Of a DNA stretch of 64,000 bases, positions 34,905 through 42,729 are shown one piece after another. The DNA is from Pseudomonas multiresinivorans (lineage in GTDB: Bacteria > Pseudomonadota > Gammaproteobacteria > Pseudomonadales > Pseudomonadaceae). The position numbers and the translations under genes are program-made. Under the pieces are notes generated by a model. The model made no database searches. It was not told the DNA's origin and saw only the letters and a program-made list of their open reading frames with translations. The stretch covers positions 4,526,001-4,590,000 of the forward strand of contig NZ_CP048833.1 of assembly GCF_012971725.1 (NCBI RefSeq), written 5' to 3'. The stretch's first letter is position 1. Each line of letters begins with the position of its first letter.

Positions 34905-35732
34905 TCAGGCGCTGATGGCCAGCTGGTACGCGGTGAACTTGCGCACGTTGATCACGCCGGTATCGAAGATCAGGTACTGGCCCTTGATACCCTGCAGGGT
35001 ACCCTCGACCACCGGCGTCTTGTCCAGATCGAAGCTGGTGATCTTGGCCAGGTAGGCTTCCACCGGGTAACTGATCTCGATGGGTTCCATGTCGATCACC
35101 GGCTGGATCGCCTGCAGGCCGAAGCGCTGTTGCAGGGCAACGATGCCCTCGGCGCAGGCGTCGAATATCTGTTCGCGAATCGCCACCAGGTCCAGTGGCT
35201 CGGCCTCGCCCTTGAGCAGCGCGCGCCAGTTGGTGCGGTCGGTGACCTGGCTGCGCAGCAGGTCTTCGACGAAACCGGACTGCTGGCGGGTCGCCACGCG
35301 CATGATCGGCAGCGCCTGGCGCGCGCCCTGGTCGATCCAGCGCGTCGGCACCTGGGTGGCGCGGGTGATACCCACCTTCGCTCCCGAGGAGTTGGCCAGG
35401 TAGACCACGTGGTCGGTCATGCAGAAACGCTCGCCCCATTCCGGGTCCCGGCAGGAGCCGTCCTCGAAGTGGCACTTCTCCGGGCTCATGATGCAGCTGT
35501 CGCATTGCGCCAACTTGGTGAAGCACGGGTAGCAGTAGCCCTGGGCGAAGCTTTTCTTGGTCTTGCGGCCGCAGTGGCTGCAGAAGATTTCGCCCAGGTA
35601 TTCCAGGCGCACCGTCCTGCCGATCAGCGGGTTGACCGGGACCTGCGTCTCGCCCAAGCGGAAGGCGTACTGCACAGGGTTTTCCAGGCGCGCCGACATC
35701 TTGTCCAGGGCGCCACGTCCAATCTCTTGCAT
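34905..35732 (-). CDS. DUF2797 zinc-ribbon protein with GIY-YIG-like segment
   Basis: 275 residues; function unknown. The N-terminal part has many cysteines, in pairs C51/C54, C67/C70, C77/C80 and C87/C94, so two zinc ribbons are likely. It is followed by VVYLANSSGAKVGITR (109-124) and RWIDQGA (131-137), a pattern like the GIY-YIG nuclease/YIG-binding core (Y...KVGxT...R). The C-terminal third has no recognised features. The stop and the next start overlap by one base (TGATG) with the DUF1315 gene upstream, so they are co-transcribed. Confidence 0.85.
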   Translation of the reverse strand: MQEIGRGALDKMSARLENPVQYAFRLGETQVPVNPLIGRTVRLEYLGEIFCSHCGRKTKKSFAQGYCYPCFTKLAQCDSCIMSPEKCHFEDGSCRDPEWGERFCMTDHVVYLANSSGAKVGITRATQVPTRWIDQGARQALPIMRVATRQQSGFVEDLLRSQVTDRTNWRALLKGEAEPLDLVAIREQIFDACAEGIVALQQRFGLQAIQPVIDMEPIEISYPVEAYLAKITSFDLDKTPVVEGTLQGIKGQYLIFDTGVINVRKFTAYQLAISA

Positions 35733-35992
35733 CAGTGCAGGGAGTTGGAGGAGAAGATCATGTTCGGGATCGGCTCAGCGTGGGAGGCGCATTCCTGCGG
35801 GCCCATGTAGCCGGTGCGCTGGTCCTCGGGCAGGTTGTCCATCTCCCAGGCGATCATGGCCTGCAGCGACAGCTCCTTCTGCTCCTGGGACAGCTTGCGG
35901 CCGTCCGGCCACTTGCCGATTTCCACGGCCAGCTTGAGGCTCTCGTAGATTTCGGGGGTGATGTTCTGGATCATTTCGGCGAAGGACGACAT
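35732..35992 (-). CDS. DUF1315 (YeaC-like) small protein
   Basis: 86 residues from ATG 35992, with AGGAG about 12 bases upstream. The family pattern is clear (MIQNITPEIYESLKLAVEIG, then KWPDGRKLSQEQKELSLQAM, ending in a CASH motif). Cytoplasmic, function unknown. Its last base is shared with the start of the DUF2797 gene, so the pair is translationally coupled. A longer frame upstream to 36055 lacks a ribosome-binding site. Confidence 0.88.
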   Translation of the reverse strand: MSSFAEMIQNITPEIYESLKLAVEIGKWPDGRKLSQEQKELSLQAMIAWEMDNLPEDQRTGYMGPQECASHAEPIPNMIFSSNSLH

Positions 35993-36121
35993 GGGCCGGC
36001 TCCTGCAGGGGAAAAACGAAGCGGGCATTCTACCGGGCGAAAGCCTCGCGCGCACGAACGCCGGTCAATCGGTTGCGGCAATGCCTCATGCGCTATTGCC
36101 TGGCTGCCTCGACGCGAAGCC

Positions 36122-36243
36122 TGCCCCTCTCCCCCCGCCCTCTCCCTGAAGGGAGAGGGAGCTATCCGTGCCGGCTGACGCAATGGTTTAAACCTGCATC
36201 GAACCAGTCCCCTCTCCCTTCAGGGAGAGGGTTAGGGAGAGGG
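36122..36243. repeat. Second REP type: paired CCCTCTCCCT palindromes
   Basis: Two perfect short hairpins, 36137-36158 (CCCTCTCCCT-GA-AGGGAGAGGG) and 36210-36231 (CCCTCTCCCT-TC-AGGGAGAGGG), are arranged facing each other, with partial extra copies of the arm on the outer sides. This is a second extragenic palindrome family of Pseudomonas. It fills the gap between the rhomboid gene stop and the DUF1315 start. Confidence 0.75.
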
Positions 36244-36284
36244 CGTTCGCCGGTACGAGTTTCCAGATGCAGGCAGCGGCACAG

Positions 36285-37151
36285 TCAGGCCACGCGACGA
36301 CGCGCCAGCATTCCACCGATCAAGCCGCTCAGGCAACCTGCCACCAACCCGCCCACATGCGCCCCATTGGCGATGGAGCCGAAGCCGAGCAGGTCGATCA
36401 CGCCCGAGAGGCACACCAGCAGCCAGATCAGCATCATCGCCACCACGCCCTTGGGCAGGTTGTAGGCCGGCGTCGGCGCCATGCGCTGGAATATCCAGCA
36501 GTGTCCGAGCAACCCGTAGAGCACGCCGGACAGCCCGCCGAACAGGCTCGGGCCACTGACGCCGTACTGCACGACGTTGGAGATCAGGCCAAAGCCCAGG
36601 CTCAGCCCCAGCAACAGCCACGGCCCCTGGCGGTATTCGATGCGCCGCCCCAGCTCCCAGTACCACATGGCGTTCATCGCCAGGTGCAGCCAGCCGAAGT
36701 GGATCAGCATGGGAGTGAACAGGCGCCACCATTGCCCCTGCGCCAGCGAGTCGGACAGCGGATAGAACAGCGCGCGATCCTCGCCGACCAGCTGGAAGTT
36801 CTGGAAGGTGAACCAGCGCAGCGTCTCCGGCGAGGTACCCAGCAGGGTGACAGCCGCAACCACGAAGGTCACCAGCAACACCGCCGCCGTCATCCGGCTC
36901 ATCTTCAGCTGCTGCACGAACCCCGGCCCGCGGCGCTGGGGCTCGGCCTGCACGGTGAATTCCGGGTCACCCTGCGGGTAGCGCTGGTAGAGGCTGCGGA
37001 CCTGCTCGGCCAACTGCGAATTGGGCACCCAGAGCACCTGTTCGCCGGCCTCCTCACTGACCCGGAACGGCACGTTCAGTCGGCGCAGCAGGCCAACGAA
37101 CTCCCCCAGATCGACTGCCGCCGGCAACCGCATCGCTTCAATGGCACTCAC
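36285..37151 (-). CDS. Rhomboid family intramembrane serine protease (GlpG type)
   Basis: 288 residues. An N-terminal cytoplasmic domain (about 1-80) is followed by six membrane helices. The catalytic serine S208 lies in GGLSG and the histidine H265 in ANGAHVGG; H156 and N160 (HLAMN) match the oxyanion residues of E. coli GlpG. It starts with GTG at 37151, in a GTGA overlap with the upstream stop; the next in-frame ATG is six codons downstream. Rhomboids cut membrane proteins inside the bilayer; substrates unknown. Confidence 0.93.
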   Translation of the reverse strand: MSAIEAMRLPAAVDLGEFVGLLRRLNVPFRVSEEAGEQVLWVPNSQLAEQVRSLYQRYPQGDPEFTVQAEPQRRGPGFVQQLKMSRMTAAVLLVTFVVAAVTLLGTSPETLRWFTFQNFQLVGEDRALFYPLSDSLAQGQWWRLFTPMLIHFGWLHLAMNAMWYWELGRRIEYRQGPWLLLGLSLGFGLISNVVQYGVSGPSLFGGLSGVLYGLLGHCWIFQRMAPTPAYNLPKGVVAMMLIWLLVCLSGVIDLLGFGSIANGAHVGGLVAGCLSGLIGGMLARRRVA

Positions 37152-38128
37152 TCATCGCCCTCCGGACGCTTGACGTCCACCCACACGAACTTGTTGCGGT
37201 CCAGCCGCGTTTCCTCGTCCAGCCGGTAGGCCGCGAGCTTGCCGTACATCACCGCGCTGTAGTCCAGGCAGGCGAGGTTCGGGCGGATCGGTGCCGGCGT
37301 ACCACGCCGCCAGTAGTGGCCGACGAACAGCAGCGGCTCGTCGGCGCCGTAGGTCAGCAGGCGCGACTTCTGCTCCTCGCTCAGGCGTTCGCTGGCCACT
37401 TCGTCGGGCAGCGCGTCGGGCTGGAACACGATGTCGCCGTAGGTCTCCGGCGCACGGTCCTCTTCCCAGAACTTGGTGCGGAAAGCCGAGCGGGTGAAGC
37501 CGTCGCTGCCAGTCAGGGTCATGCCGTTGGGCAGGCGCATGTCGGTGCCGCGCAGCAGGCGGTCACAGGCCTGCTGGGCAAAGCTGCCGGGCTCGGCACT
37601 GGCCTGGAGGAAGGCTTCGTCGATGCGCCCGCTGGAGAACTGCTGGCGCAGCGTGTCAATCACGTCGTGATCCCAGCAGGCGTGGACCATGCGGAAGCGC
37701 CCGGCATCGAGGAACAGCGGCATCTCCTGGAACCAGCCGAGGAAGTCGCGCCAGTCCGCCGGGTGGCCCTCGAACTGTTCCAGCGTCTCCTTGATCAGCC
37801 GGGCGTGGCGCGGCGTATGCTCGCGCACGTACTGCCGACCGCTGCCTGGCGCGGCGGGTGTGGACCAGCCGAGGGCGTTGAACTCGTGGTTGCCCATGAT
37901 GCACAGCGCCTCGCCGGCGGCGACCATGTCGTGCACCCGGTGCAGCGCCTCGCGGATGCGCGGGCCGCGGTCGATGATGTCACCGAGGAACAGCGCCTGC
38001 CGCCGCGCATGTCGCCAGACGCCACCCTGGGCGCGATAGCCGAGGCGCTCCAGCAGGTGATCGAGGGTGTGCGCGCAGCCGTGGATATCGCCGATCAGGT
38101 CATAGCCGCGTGCCGGGTCGAGTTCCAT
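37148..38128 (-). CDS. Calcineurin-like metallophosphoesterase
   Basis: 326 residues from ATG 38128, which overlaps the nadK stop (TGATG); a GTG three bases further upstream is also possible. The metal-binding motifs GDIHG, GDIIDRGP and GNHE of the PPP/ApaH-like phosphoesterases are present in order within the first 85 residues, and the later GHYW is the last metal ligand. It probably acts on a phosphoprotein or diadenosine tetraphosphate-like substrate. Translationally coupled to nadK and to the rhomboid gene. Confidence 0.9.
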   Translation of the reverse strand: MELDPARGYDLIGDIHGCAHTLDHLLERLGYRAQGGVWRHARRQALFLGDIIDRGPRIREALHRVHDMVAAGEALCIMGNHEFNALGWSTPAAPGSGRQYVREHTPRHARLIKETLEQFEGHPADWRDFLGWFQEMPLFLDAGRFRMVHACWDHDVIDTLRQQFSSGRIDEAFLQASAEPGSFAQQACDRLLRGTDMRLPNGMTLTGSDGFTRSAFRTKFWEEDRAPETYGDIVFQPDALPDEVASERLSEEQKSRLLTYGADEPLLFVGHYWRRGTPAPIRPNLACLDYSAVMYGKLAAYRLDEETRLDRNKFVWVDVKRPEGDE

Positions 38129-39015
38129 CACTCGCTGCTCCCCAGGCGGCTGCCCCAGCCCAGCTTGGTCCGGCAGACCTCGTAGTAGTTGTGGTCGATG
38201 GGATGGATCAGGCGCAGCTTCTGCGGCTTCTTGCTCACCGTGACGGTGTCGCCCGGTGCGCAGGTGAAGTGGTTCTGCCCATCACAGGAAACCTGCGGGT
38301 AGATCTGCATGTTCGGCGAGACGACGATCTTCAGCTCGCTGTTGCCGTCCACCACGATGGGCCGGCTCGACAGCATGTGCGGGTACATCGGCACGACCAC
38401 GATGGCATCCAGCTTGGGATGCATGATCGGCCCGCCGGCGGACAGCGCGTAGGCGGTGGAGCCGGTCGGGGTGGCGACGATCAGGCCGTCGGCCTTCTGG
38501 CTGCAGACGAACTGGCCGTCGATGTACAGCTCGAACTCGATCATCCGCGTGGATTTGCCGGGGTGCAGCACCACGTCGTTCAGCGCGTCGCCCTGGCCGA
38601 TGGACTCGCCATGTCGGCGCACCAGCGCATCGAGCAGGAAGCGGCTCTCGACTATGTACTGGCCGCCAAGCACTTCGGCGACCTTGGTCTCCAGTTCGTC
38701 GGGGCGGATATCCGTGAGGAAGCCCAGGCTGCCGCGGTTGATTCCCAGCACCGGCACCTTGTGCCGGGCCAGGGCGCGCGCAGCGCCGAGCATGCTGCCG
38801 TCGCCGCCGACCACTATCACCAGGTCGCAGATCTCGCCCATGATCTTCCGCGAGCAGGTCTGCAGGCCGTGGCCCGGCAGGACCTCGGCGATGGTGTCCT
38901 CGAGGATCACATGCAGGTGGCGCTCGGTGAGGAACTTCTTCAGCCGACGGATGGTTTCCAGGACCTGGGTGCTGCCCAGGCGGCCGATGATGCCGATATT
39001 GCGAAAGGGTTCCAT
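38128..39015 (-). CDS. nadK: NAD kinase
   Basis: 295 residues. It phosphorylates NAD to NADP with ATP. The glycine-rich GGDG motif is at residues 70-73 (VVGGDGSMLGAAR), followed by NRGSLGFLTD and the NAD-binding GSTAYALSAGGP. It is the first gene of a minus-strand run (nadK, phosphoesterase, rhomboid), with 4-base or similar overlaps, and diverges from the DUF1853 gene, 102 bases away. Confidence 0.97.
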   Translation of the reverse strand: MEPFRNIGIIGRLGSTQVLETIRRLKKFLTERHLHVILEDTIAEVLPGHGLQTCSRKIMGEICDLVIVVGGDGSMLGAARALARHKVPVLGINRGSLGFLTDIRPDELETKVAEVLGGQYIVESRFLLDALVRRHGESIGQGDALNDVVLHPGKSTRMIEFELYIDGQFVCSQKADGLIVATPTGSTAYALSAGGPIMHPKLDAIVVVPMYPHMLSSRPIVVDGNSELKIVVSPNMQIYPQVSCDGQNHFTCAPGDTVTVSKKPQKLRLIHPIDHNYYEVCRTKLGWGSRLGSSE

Positions 39016-39117
39016 GGGACTCCGGACGGCGTTGCGGGTACTCGAATGCCGGAATTATGGGCGAAAGGCTCAGGCAGCGGCAAACCGCAGCGCGGGCATA
39101 ACGGCTAGGCTTGGGGC

Positions 39118-40056
39118 ATGACCGACTTCACCGCCCTGCTCGACGAGCTGCTGATCGACCTGCGCCAGCCGCAGGTCCGCGACCTCGCCTGGACGCTGCT
39201 GTCCCCGCCCCTGCTGCAACCCGGCAGCCCTGCCCTGCGCCATCCGATCAGCGCCAGTCGCTGGCACGCGCAGCCCTGGCTGCTGGCCGACTGGCTGCGC
39301 AGCCAGGAACGCTTGCCGGGCGAACTGCTGGCCCAGCTCGAAGCCGCGCCGCACCAGCGCCTGGGACGCTACTACGAACGCCTCTGGCAGTTCGCCCTGG
39401 AACGCGCACCGGATCTGCGCCTGCTCGCCGCCAACCTGCCGGTGCGCGACAACGGCCAGACCCTGGGCGAGCTCGACCTGCTGGTGGAAGACGACGCCGG
39501 GCTGCATCACCTGGAACTGGCCATCAAGCTCTACCTCGGCCCCAGCGACGACGGCCCCGACTCCTGGCTCGGGCCGGGGGCCGAGGACCACCTGCTGCGC
39601 AAGATCGAGCACTTCTACCAGCACCAATTGCCACTCTCGGCCACCGCGCAAGGGCTGGCCGTGGTCCGCGAGCACAGCGACGCCATACCATCTCCCGGCC
39701 TCTGGCTGGGCGGCTACCTGTTCTACTCCTGGCCCACGCCCTGCCCGCCGCCCGCCGGCGCCAGTGACAACCACCAGCGTGGTCGCTGGCTGCACCGACG
39801 CGCCTGGCCGGCCTACCAGGCCCAGGACCCGCAGGGTTGGCAGGCGTTGTCGCGCAAGGGCTGGCTCTCCCCGGCCGCCGAGGACGAATGCTGGAGCGCC
39901 GAGCGCTTCGCCGCCTGGCTGGAGGAGTTGCCGGAAGACGGCTTCCCGCAAATGCTGGTGCGCATGGAGTTCCGCGAAGGGCGCTGGCGGGAGCAGGAGC
40001 GCCTGTTCCTGGTGGGTGACCGCTGGCCGCGGGTGCACAGCGGTTATTCGCGCTGA
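39118..40056 (+). CDS. DUF1853 family protein
   Basis: 312 residues, starting MTDFTALLDELLIDLRQPQVRDL. It matches DUF1853 (VRDLAWTLLSPPLL; RYYERLWQF; GELDLLVED; HLELAIKLYLG). The E-D-L plus later E-L-AIKLYLG pattern is like the core of PD-(D/E)XK nuclease folds (D in GELDLL, E-x-K in LELAIK), so a nuclease fold is possible, but function is unknown. No signal peptide. The last 13 bases overlap tail-to-tail with the next gene. Confidence 0.85.
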   Translation: MTDFTALLDELLIDLRQPQVRDLAWTLLSPPLLQPGSPALRHPISASRWHAQPWLLADWLRSQERLPGELLAQLEAAPHQRLGRYYERLWQFALERAPDLRLLAANLPVRDNGQTLGELDLLVEDDAGLHHLELAIKLYLGPSDDGPDSWLGPGAEDHLLRKIEHFYQHQLPLSATAQGLAVVREHSDAIPSPGLWLGGYLFYSWPTPCPPPAGASDNHQRGRWLHRRAWPAYQAQDPQGWQALSRKGWLSPAAEDECWSAERFAAWLEELPEDGFPQMLVRMEFREGRWREQERLFLVGDRWPRVHSGYSR

Positions 40057-40988
40057 GTGGCCAGCGCCGTCAGCTTATCGTCCAGCGCTCGACGCCCCTG
40101 CAAACCACCGCTGTGGACAGCGACGATACGAGCACCACGATCAATGCGCCCCGCTGCAATCTCATCGTGCAGCGCCAGCAGCAGCTTGCCGGTGTACAGC
40201 GGTTCCAGCGGTACGCCGCACTCGGCCTCGGTCGCGAGAATGAAGCGCGCCAGCGTCGCGTCGATCCGTGCAAAACCACCACGGCTGGCGTCGACCAGAC
40301 GGTAACCGGCATCGGGTACACCGCACGCTCTCAACAGCTCAGGCACCTGCGTTTCGACGCCATGCCCCGGCGGCACCGCCAGGGCACCAACCACGCAATG
40401 CTCGCCCTGCTCGCCGAGCACAAGGCCGGCCAGGGTCGTGCCAGTACCACAGGCAACCCAGAGCTGCTGATAGTCCTTCCAGCCCAGGTCGCCGAGCTGC
40501 TGGCGAATCACCCCGACCAGGGGTGAGCAACCCTGTGCGCCGGGGAGACCGCCGCCGCCCTCGCCTACCGCGAGCAACTGGGGATAGCGCTCGCGCCAGG
40601 GCGTCCAGAAATCGGCTGCGTGGCGCCGGCGATAACCGCCGTAGCCGAGCCAGTGGAGCTGCATGCCGAGCTGGCGCAGGTCTGCCACCGTCGGGTTGTC
40701 CTGCTCTTCGCCGCGCAGCAATCCCACGGTTTGGAAACCGAATCGTGCACCCGCCGCCGCGACCGCGTGGAGGTGATTGGAATGGGCGCCGCCCAGGGTG
40801 ATCACACCGTTCAGGCCGAGATCGGCGGCCTGCTGGAGGTAAGGCGCGAGCTTGAACCACTTGTTGCCGGAGACCAGCGAATCCACCAGATCCAGGCGCA
40901 ACAACGCCAGCTCGACGCCAGCGCGATCCAGCCATTCCAGGCGAATGCGTTGCAGCGGTGCTTTCGGGCGCCAGTCGGGAAACAGCAA
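40044..40988 (-). CDS. PLP-dependent ACC deaminase / D-cysteine desulfhydrase family enzyme
   Basis: 314 residues. It has the PLP-lysine region GNKWFKL of the family and VITLGGAHSNHLHAVAA, followed by CGTGTTLAGL (phosphate binding) and AVHSGGLQG near the end. The true ACC deaminases are plant-associated; Pseudomonas chromosomal members are more often D-cysteine desulfhydrases. I chose TTG at 40988 because no ATG or GTG is in frame between the upstream stop (40999) and the conserved start, and GGGG lies 7 bases before it. A frame open further upstream runs inside the next gene and is not used. Confidence 0.85.
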   Translation of the reverse strand: MLFPDWRPKAPLQRIRLEWLDRAGVELALLRLDLVDSLVSGNKWFKLAPYLQQAADLGLNGVITLGGAHSNHLHAVAAAGARFGFQTVGLLRGEEQDNPTVADLRQLGMQLHWLGYGGYRRRHAADFWTPWRERYPQLLAVGEGGGGLPGAQGCSPLVGVIRQQLGDLGWKDYQQLWVACGTGTTLAGLVLGEQGEHCVVGALAVPPGHGVETQVPELLRACGVPDAGYRLVDASRGGFARIDATLARFILATEAECGVPLEPLYTGKLLLALHDEIAAGRIDRGARIVAVHSGGLQGRRALDDKLTALATQRE

Positions 40989-40998
40989 GGCGCCCCGG

Positions 40999-42459
40999 TC
41001 AGCCGTTGGTGACGCTGCGCAGACGGCCGGCGGTCTTGTGCCGGGAGCAGCAGTTGCTGTCGCCTTCGACGAAGCGGCCGGGGGTTTCCACGCGGTCGAT
41101 GGGCATGGCGCAGCGCTCGCCGTTGGACAGCCGTCCTTCACAGGCGGGTTGCTGGTAATGGGCGAGCCAGCTGCGGTACTGGTCTTCGGCGACGAAGCAC
41201 TTGGCAGCGGCATAGGCCATGGGGTTTTCCTGGTAACGGGCGACATCCTGCAGCGACAGGGTCAGATGACCGGCGCCCGGATGGTACACCACGAAGATCA
41301 CCCCCAAGCCGGCCAGGCGCTCCAGCACCGAGCCGTCTACCGCCTTGGCCGACAGTGCGTCGAGCTCCAGGCGCAGGCCTTCGGCGCCCTGCTGCAGCTG
41401 CGTGGCAACCTGGCGCAGCTGGGCGGTTTCCTCGCGCAGTTGCTCGGCTTCCTGGCGCAGTTGCTGATTCTCCTGCTGCAGCTGCTGGTCAAGCTCGTTG
41501 CGGTAGCCCAACTCGACATCGCGGACGGAAATCTGCTCCTTGTAGCGAGCCTCCAGGCTGGCCATGCGGGCGCGGGACTCTTCCTCGATCTGCAGGCGCA
41601 GTTGCTCCAGCTCGTCGCGGCCGCTCTGTTCGATATGGCGAAGCTGCGCAGTCAGCTCCTCGCGGCCACGCTGGAAACCGTTGGCCTGGCCATCCAGTTC
41701 GCGGCGCAGGCCGGCATTGATCTCTTCCTCGCGCTTGAGGCCTTCGCGCAGGGCGGCGAGTTCGGCTTGCAACACCTTGACCTGCTCCTGCGCACCGAGC
41801 TTCAGGCGGCTGAGCTCCTGCTCGTGCTGCTGGCTGACCTGCGACAGGCGGGCCTCATGCTGGCCAAGCAGCTCAGCGGTCTTCTGCTGGTGTTCCTCGA
41901 GCATCGCACGGGCCAGCTTCTCGGCCTCTTCGCGGGACTCTTCGGCGGGCGCATACCACTGGTGCTCGTCGGCCATCTGCAGGCGCGCCAGCTCCACGGC
42001 GGCCGGTTCTTCCTCAACCAGCACGCCAAGGTTGTTGCGCTTGATCGATTCCCGCAGTTGCACCAGATGATTCTGGCTCGCGTCCAGGTTCGGGTCCCAC
42101 AGATGCATCTGATGCCAGGACACCGGGCACTGGCTGCGGCAGGCCAGGCGAATGGGACCAGCGCCCATGTCGGGGCCACGGCCTGCGCGGTCGGCGAGAT
42201 TGCGCAGCGGCAGGTTCCAGCCGCGGTCGGCCTCGCCCTTCTCGTCGAAGTCCAGATAGAAGAACACCACTGCCTTGACCAGCAGGCGCGGGTTGATCAG
42301 CACATAGGCGAGCTGCATCTGCTGATCGGCGTACTCCGGCATCTGCACGACGTTGTCGAGCAGCGCCTCGAATTCGGGATAGAGCATCTCCTTGCAGACG
42401 CCACGGTCATTGAAGAAGACCACGGCTTCCACCATTTGAGGCTTCTTCTGCATGCTCAT
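40999..42459 (-). CDS. Coiled-coil protein with C-terminal cysteine cluster
   Basis: 486 residues from ATG 42459 with AGAGGT 8 bases upstream (another ATG 6 bases on is possible). Residues about 185-390 are a long coiled coil rich in Gln and Glu (heptads such as EELTAQLRHIEQ). The N-terminal 120 residues form a globular domain, and the C-terminal end has several cysteines (CEGRLSNGERC, then CCSRHK), possibly a zinc site. In PAO1 a homolog (PA3091) sits at the same place. It has been annotated as chromosome-partition-like only because of the coil. Function unknown. Confidence 0.75.
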   Translation of the reverse strand: MSMQKKPQMVEAVVFFNDRGVCKEMLYPEFEALLDNVVQMPEYADQQMQLAYVLINPRLLVKAVVFFYLDFDEKGEADRGWNLPLRNLADRAGRGPDMGAGPIRLACRSQCPVSWHQMHLWDPNLDASQNHLVQLRESIKRNNLGVLVEEEPAAVELARLQMADEHQWYAPAEESREEAEKLARAMLEEHQQKTAELLGQHEARLSQVSQQHEQELSRLKLGAQEQVKVLQAELAALREGLKREEEINAGLRRELDGQANGFQRGREELTAQLRHIEQSGRDELEQLRLQIEEESRARMASLEARYKEQISVRDVELGYRNELDQQLQQENQQLRQEAEQLREETAQLRQVATQLQQGAEGLRLELDALSAKAVDGSVLERLAGLGVIFVVYHPGAGHLTLSLQDVARYQENPMAYAAAKCFVAEDQYRSWLAHYQQPACEGRLSNGERCAMPIDRVETPGRFVEGDSNCCSRHKTAGRLRSVTNG

Positions 42460-42671
42460 CGATTGACCTCTGGGCCGGTGCGGGAGGAAATCTGGAAAGG
42501 AGCTGTCAGAAATACAGCCCACAAACAGCGGGAAAATCCCGACATTCGGGCAAGTCTAGGGGAATTAATGTCGCAGGCAATGTGACTGGGTTGGCACCCG
42601 ACCCGGCGGTCAGGCCGGGCGGTTAACTGGCTGGATAATTCTGTGACGCGGTTGGATTTCCGGAGCGATAT

Positions 42672-42703
42672 CCGGGCCCGGAAGGGAACTTTTCCGGGCC
42701 CGG
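42672..42703 (-). terminator. Hairpin downstream of fadH1 (probable terminator)
   Basis: CCGGGCCCGGAA (42672-42683) and TTCCGGGCCCGG (42692-42703) form 12-base arms around an 8-base loop; each arm is itself palindromic. No T run follows in the minus direction, so termination is likely but not certain. It starts 27 bases after the fadH1 stop. Confidence 0.45.
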
Positions 42704-42729
42704 CTTTGCGACGTGGAACTCAGATCGAA

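Noticed and set aside
36122..36243. CRISPR array
   Set aside because: Repeats are short inverted palindromes with a single pair and no regular spacers; they fit REP elements.
40989..41246. N-terminal extension of the ACC deaminase-like protein up to an ATG at 41246
   Set aside because: It overlaps the end of the coiled-coil gene entirely and has a Pro/Ala/Ser-rich shadow composition.
42460..42729. Possible small gene in the gap between the coiled-coil gene and fadH1
   Set aside because: No frame with a ribosome-binding site or sensible composition; only the palindromic hairpin at 42672-42703 stands out.
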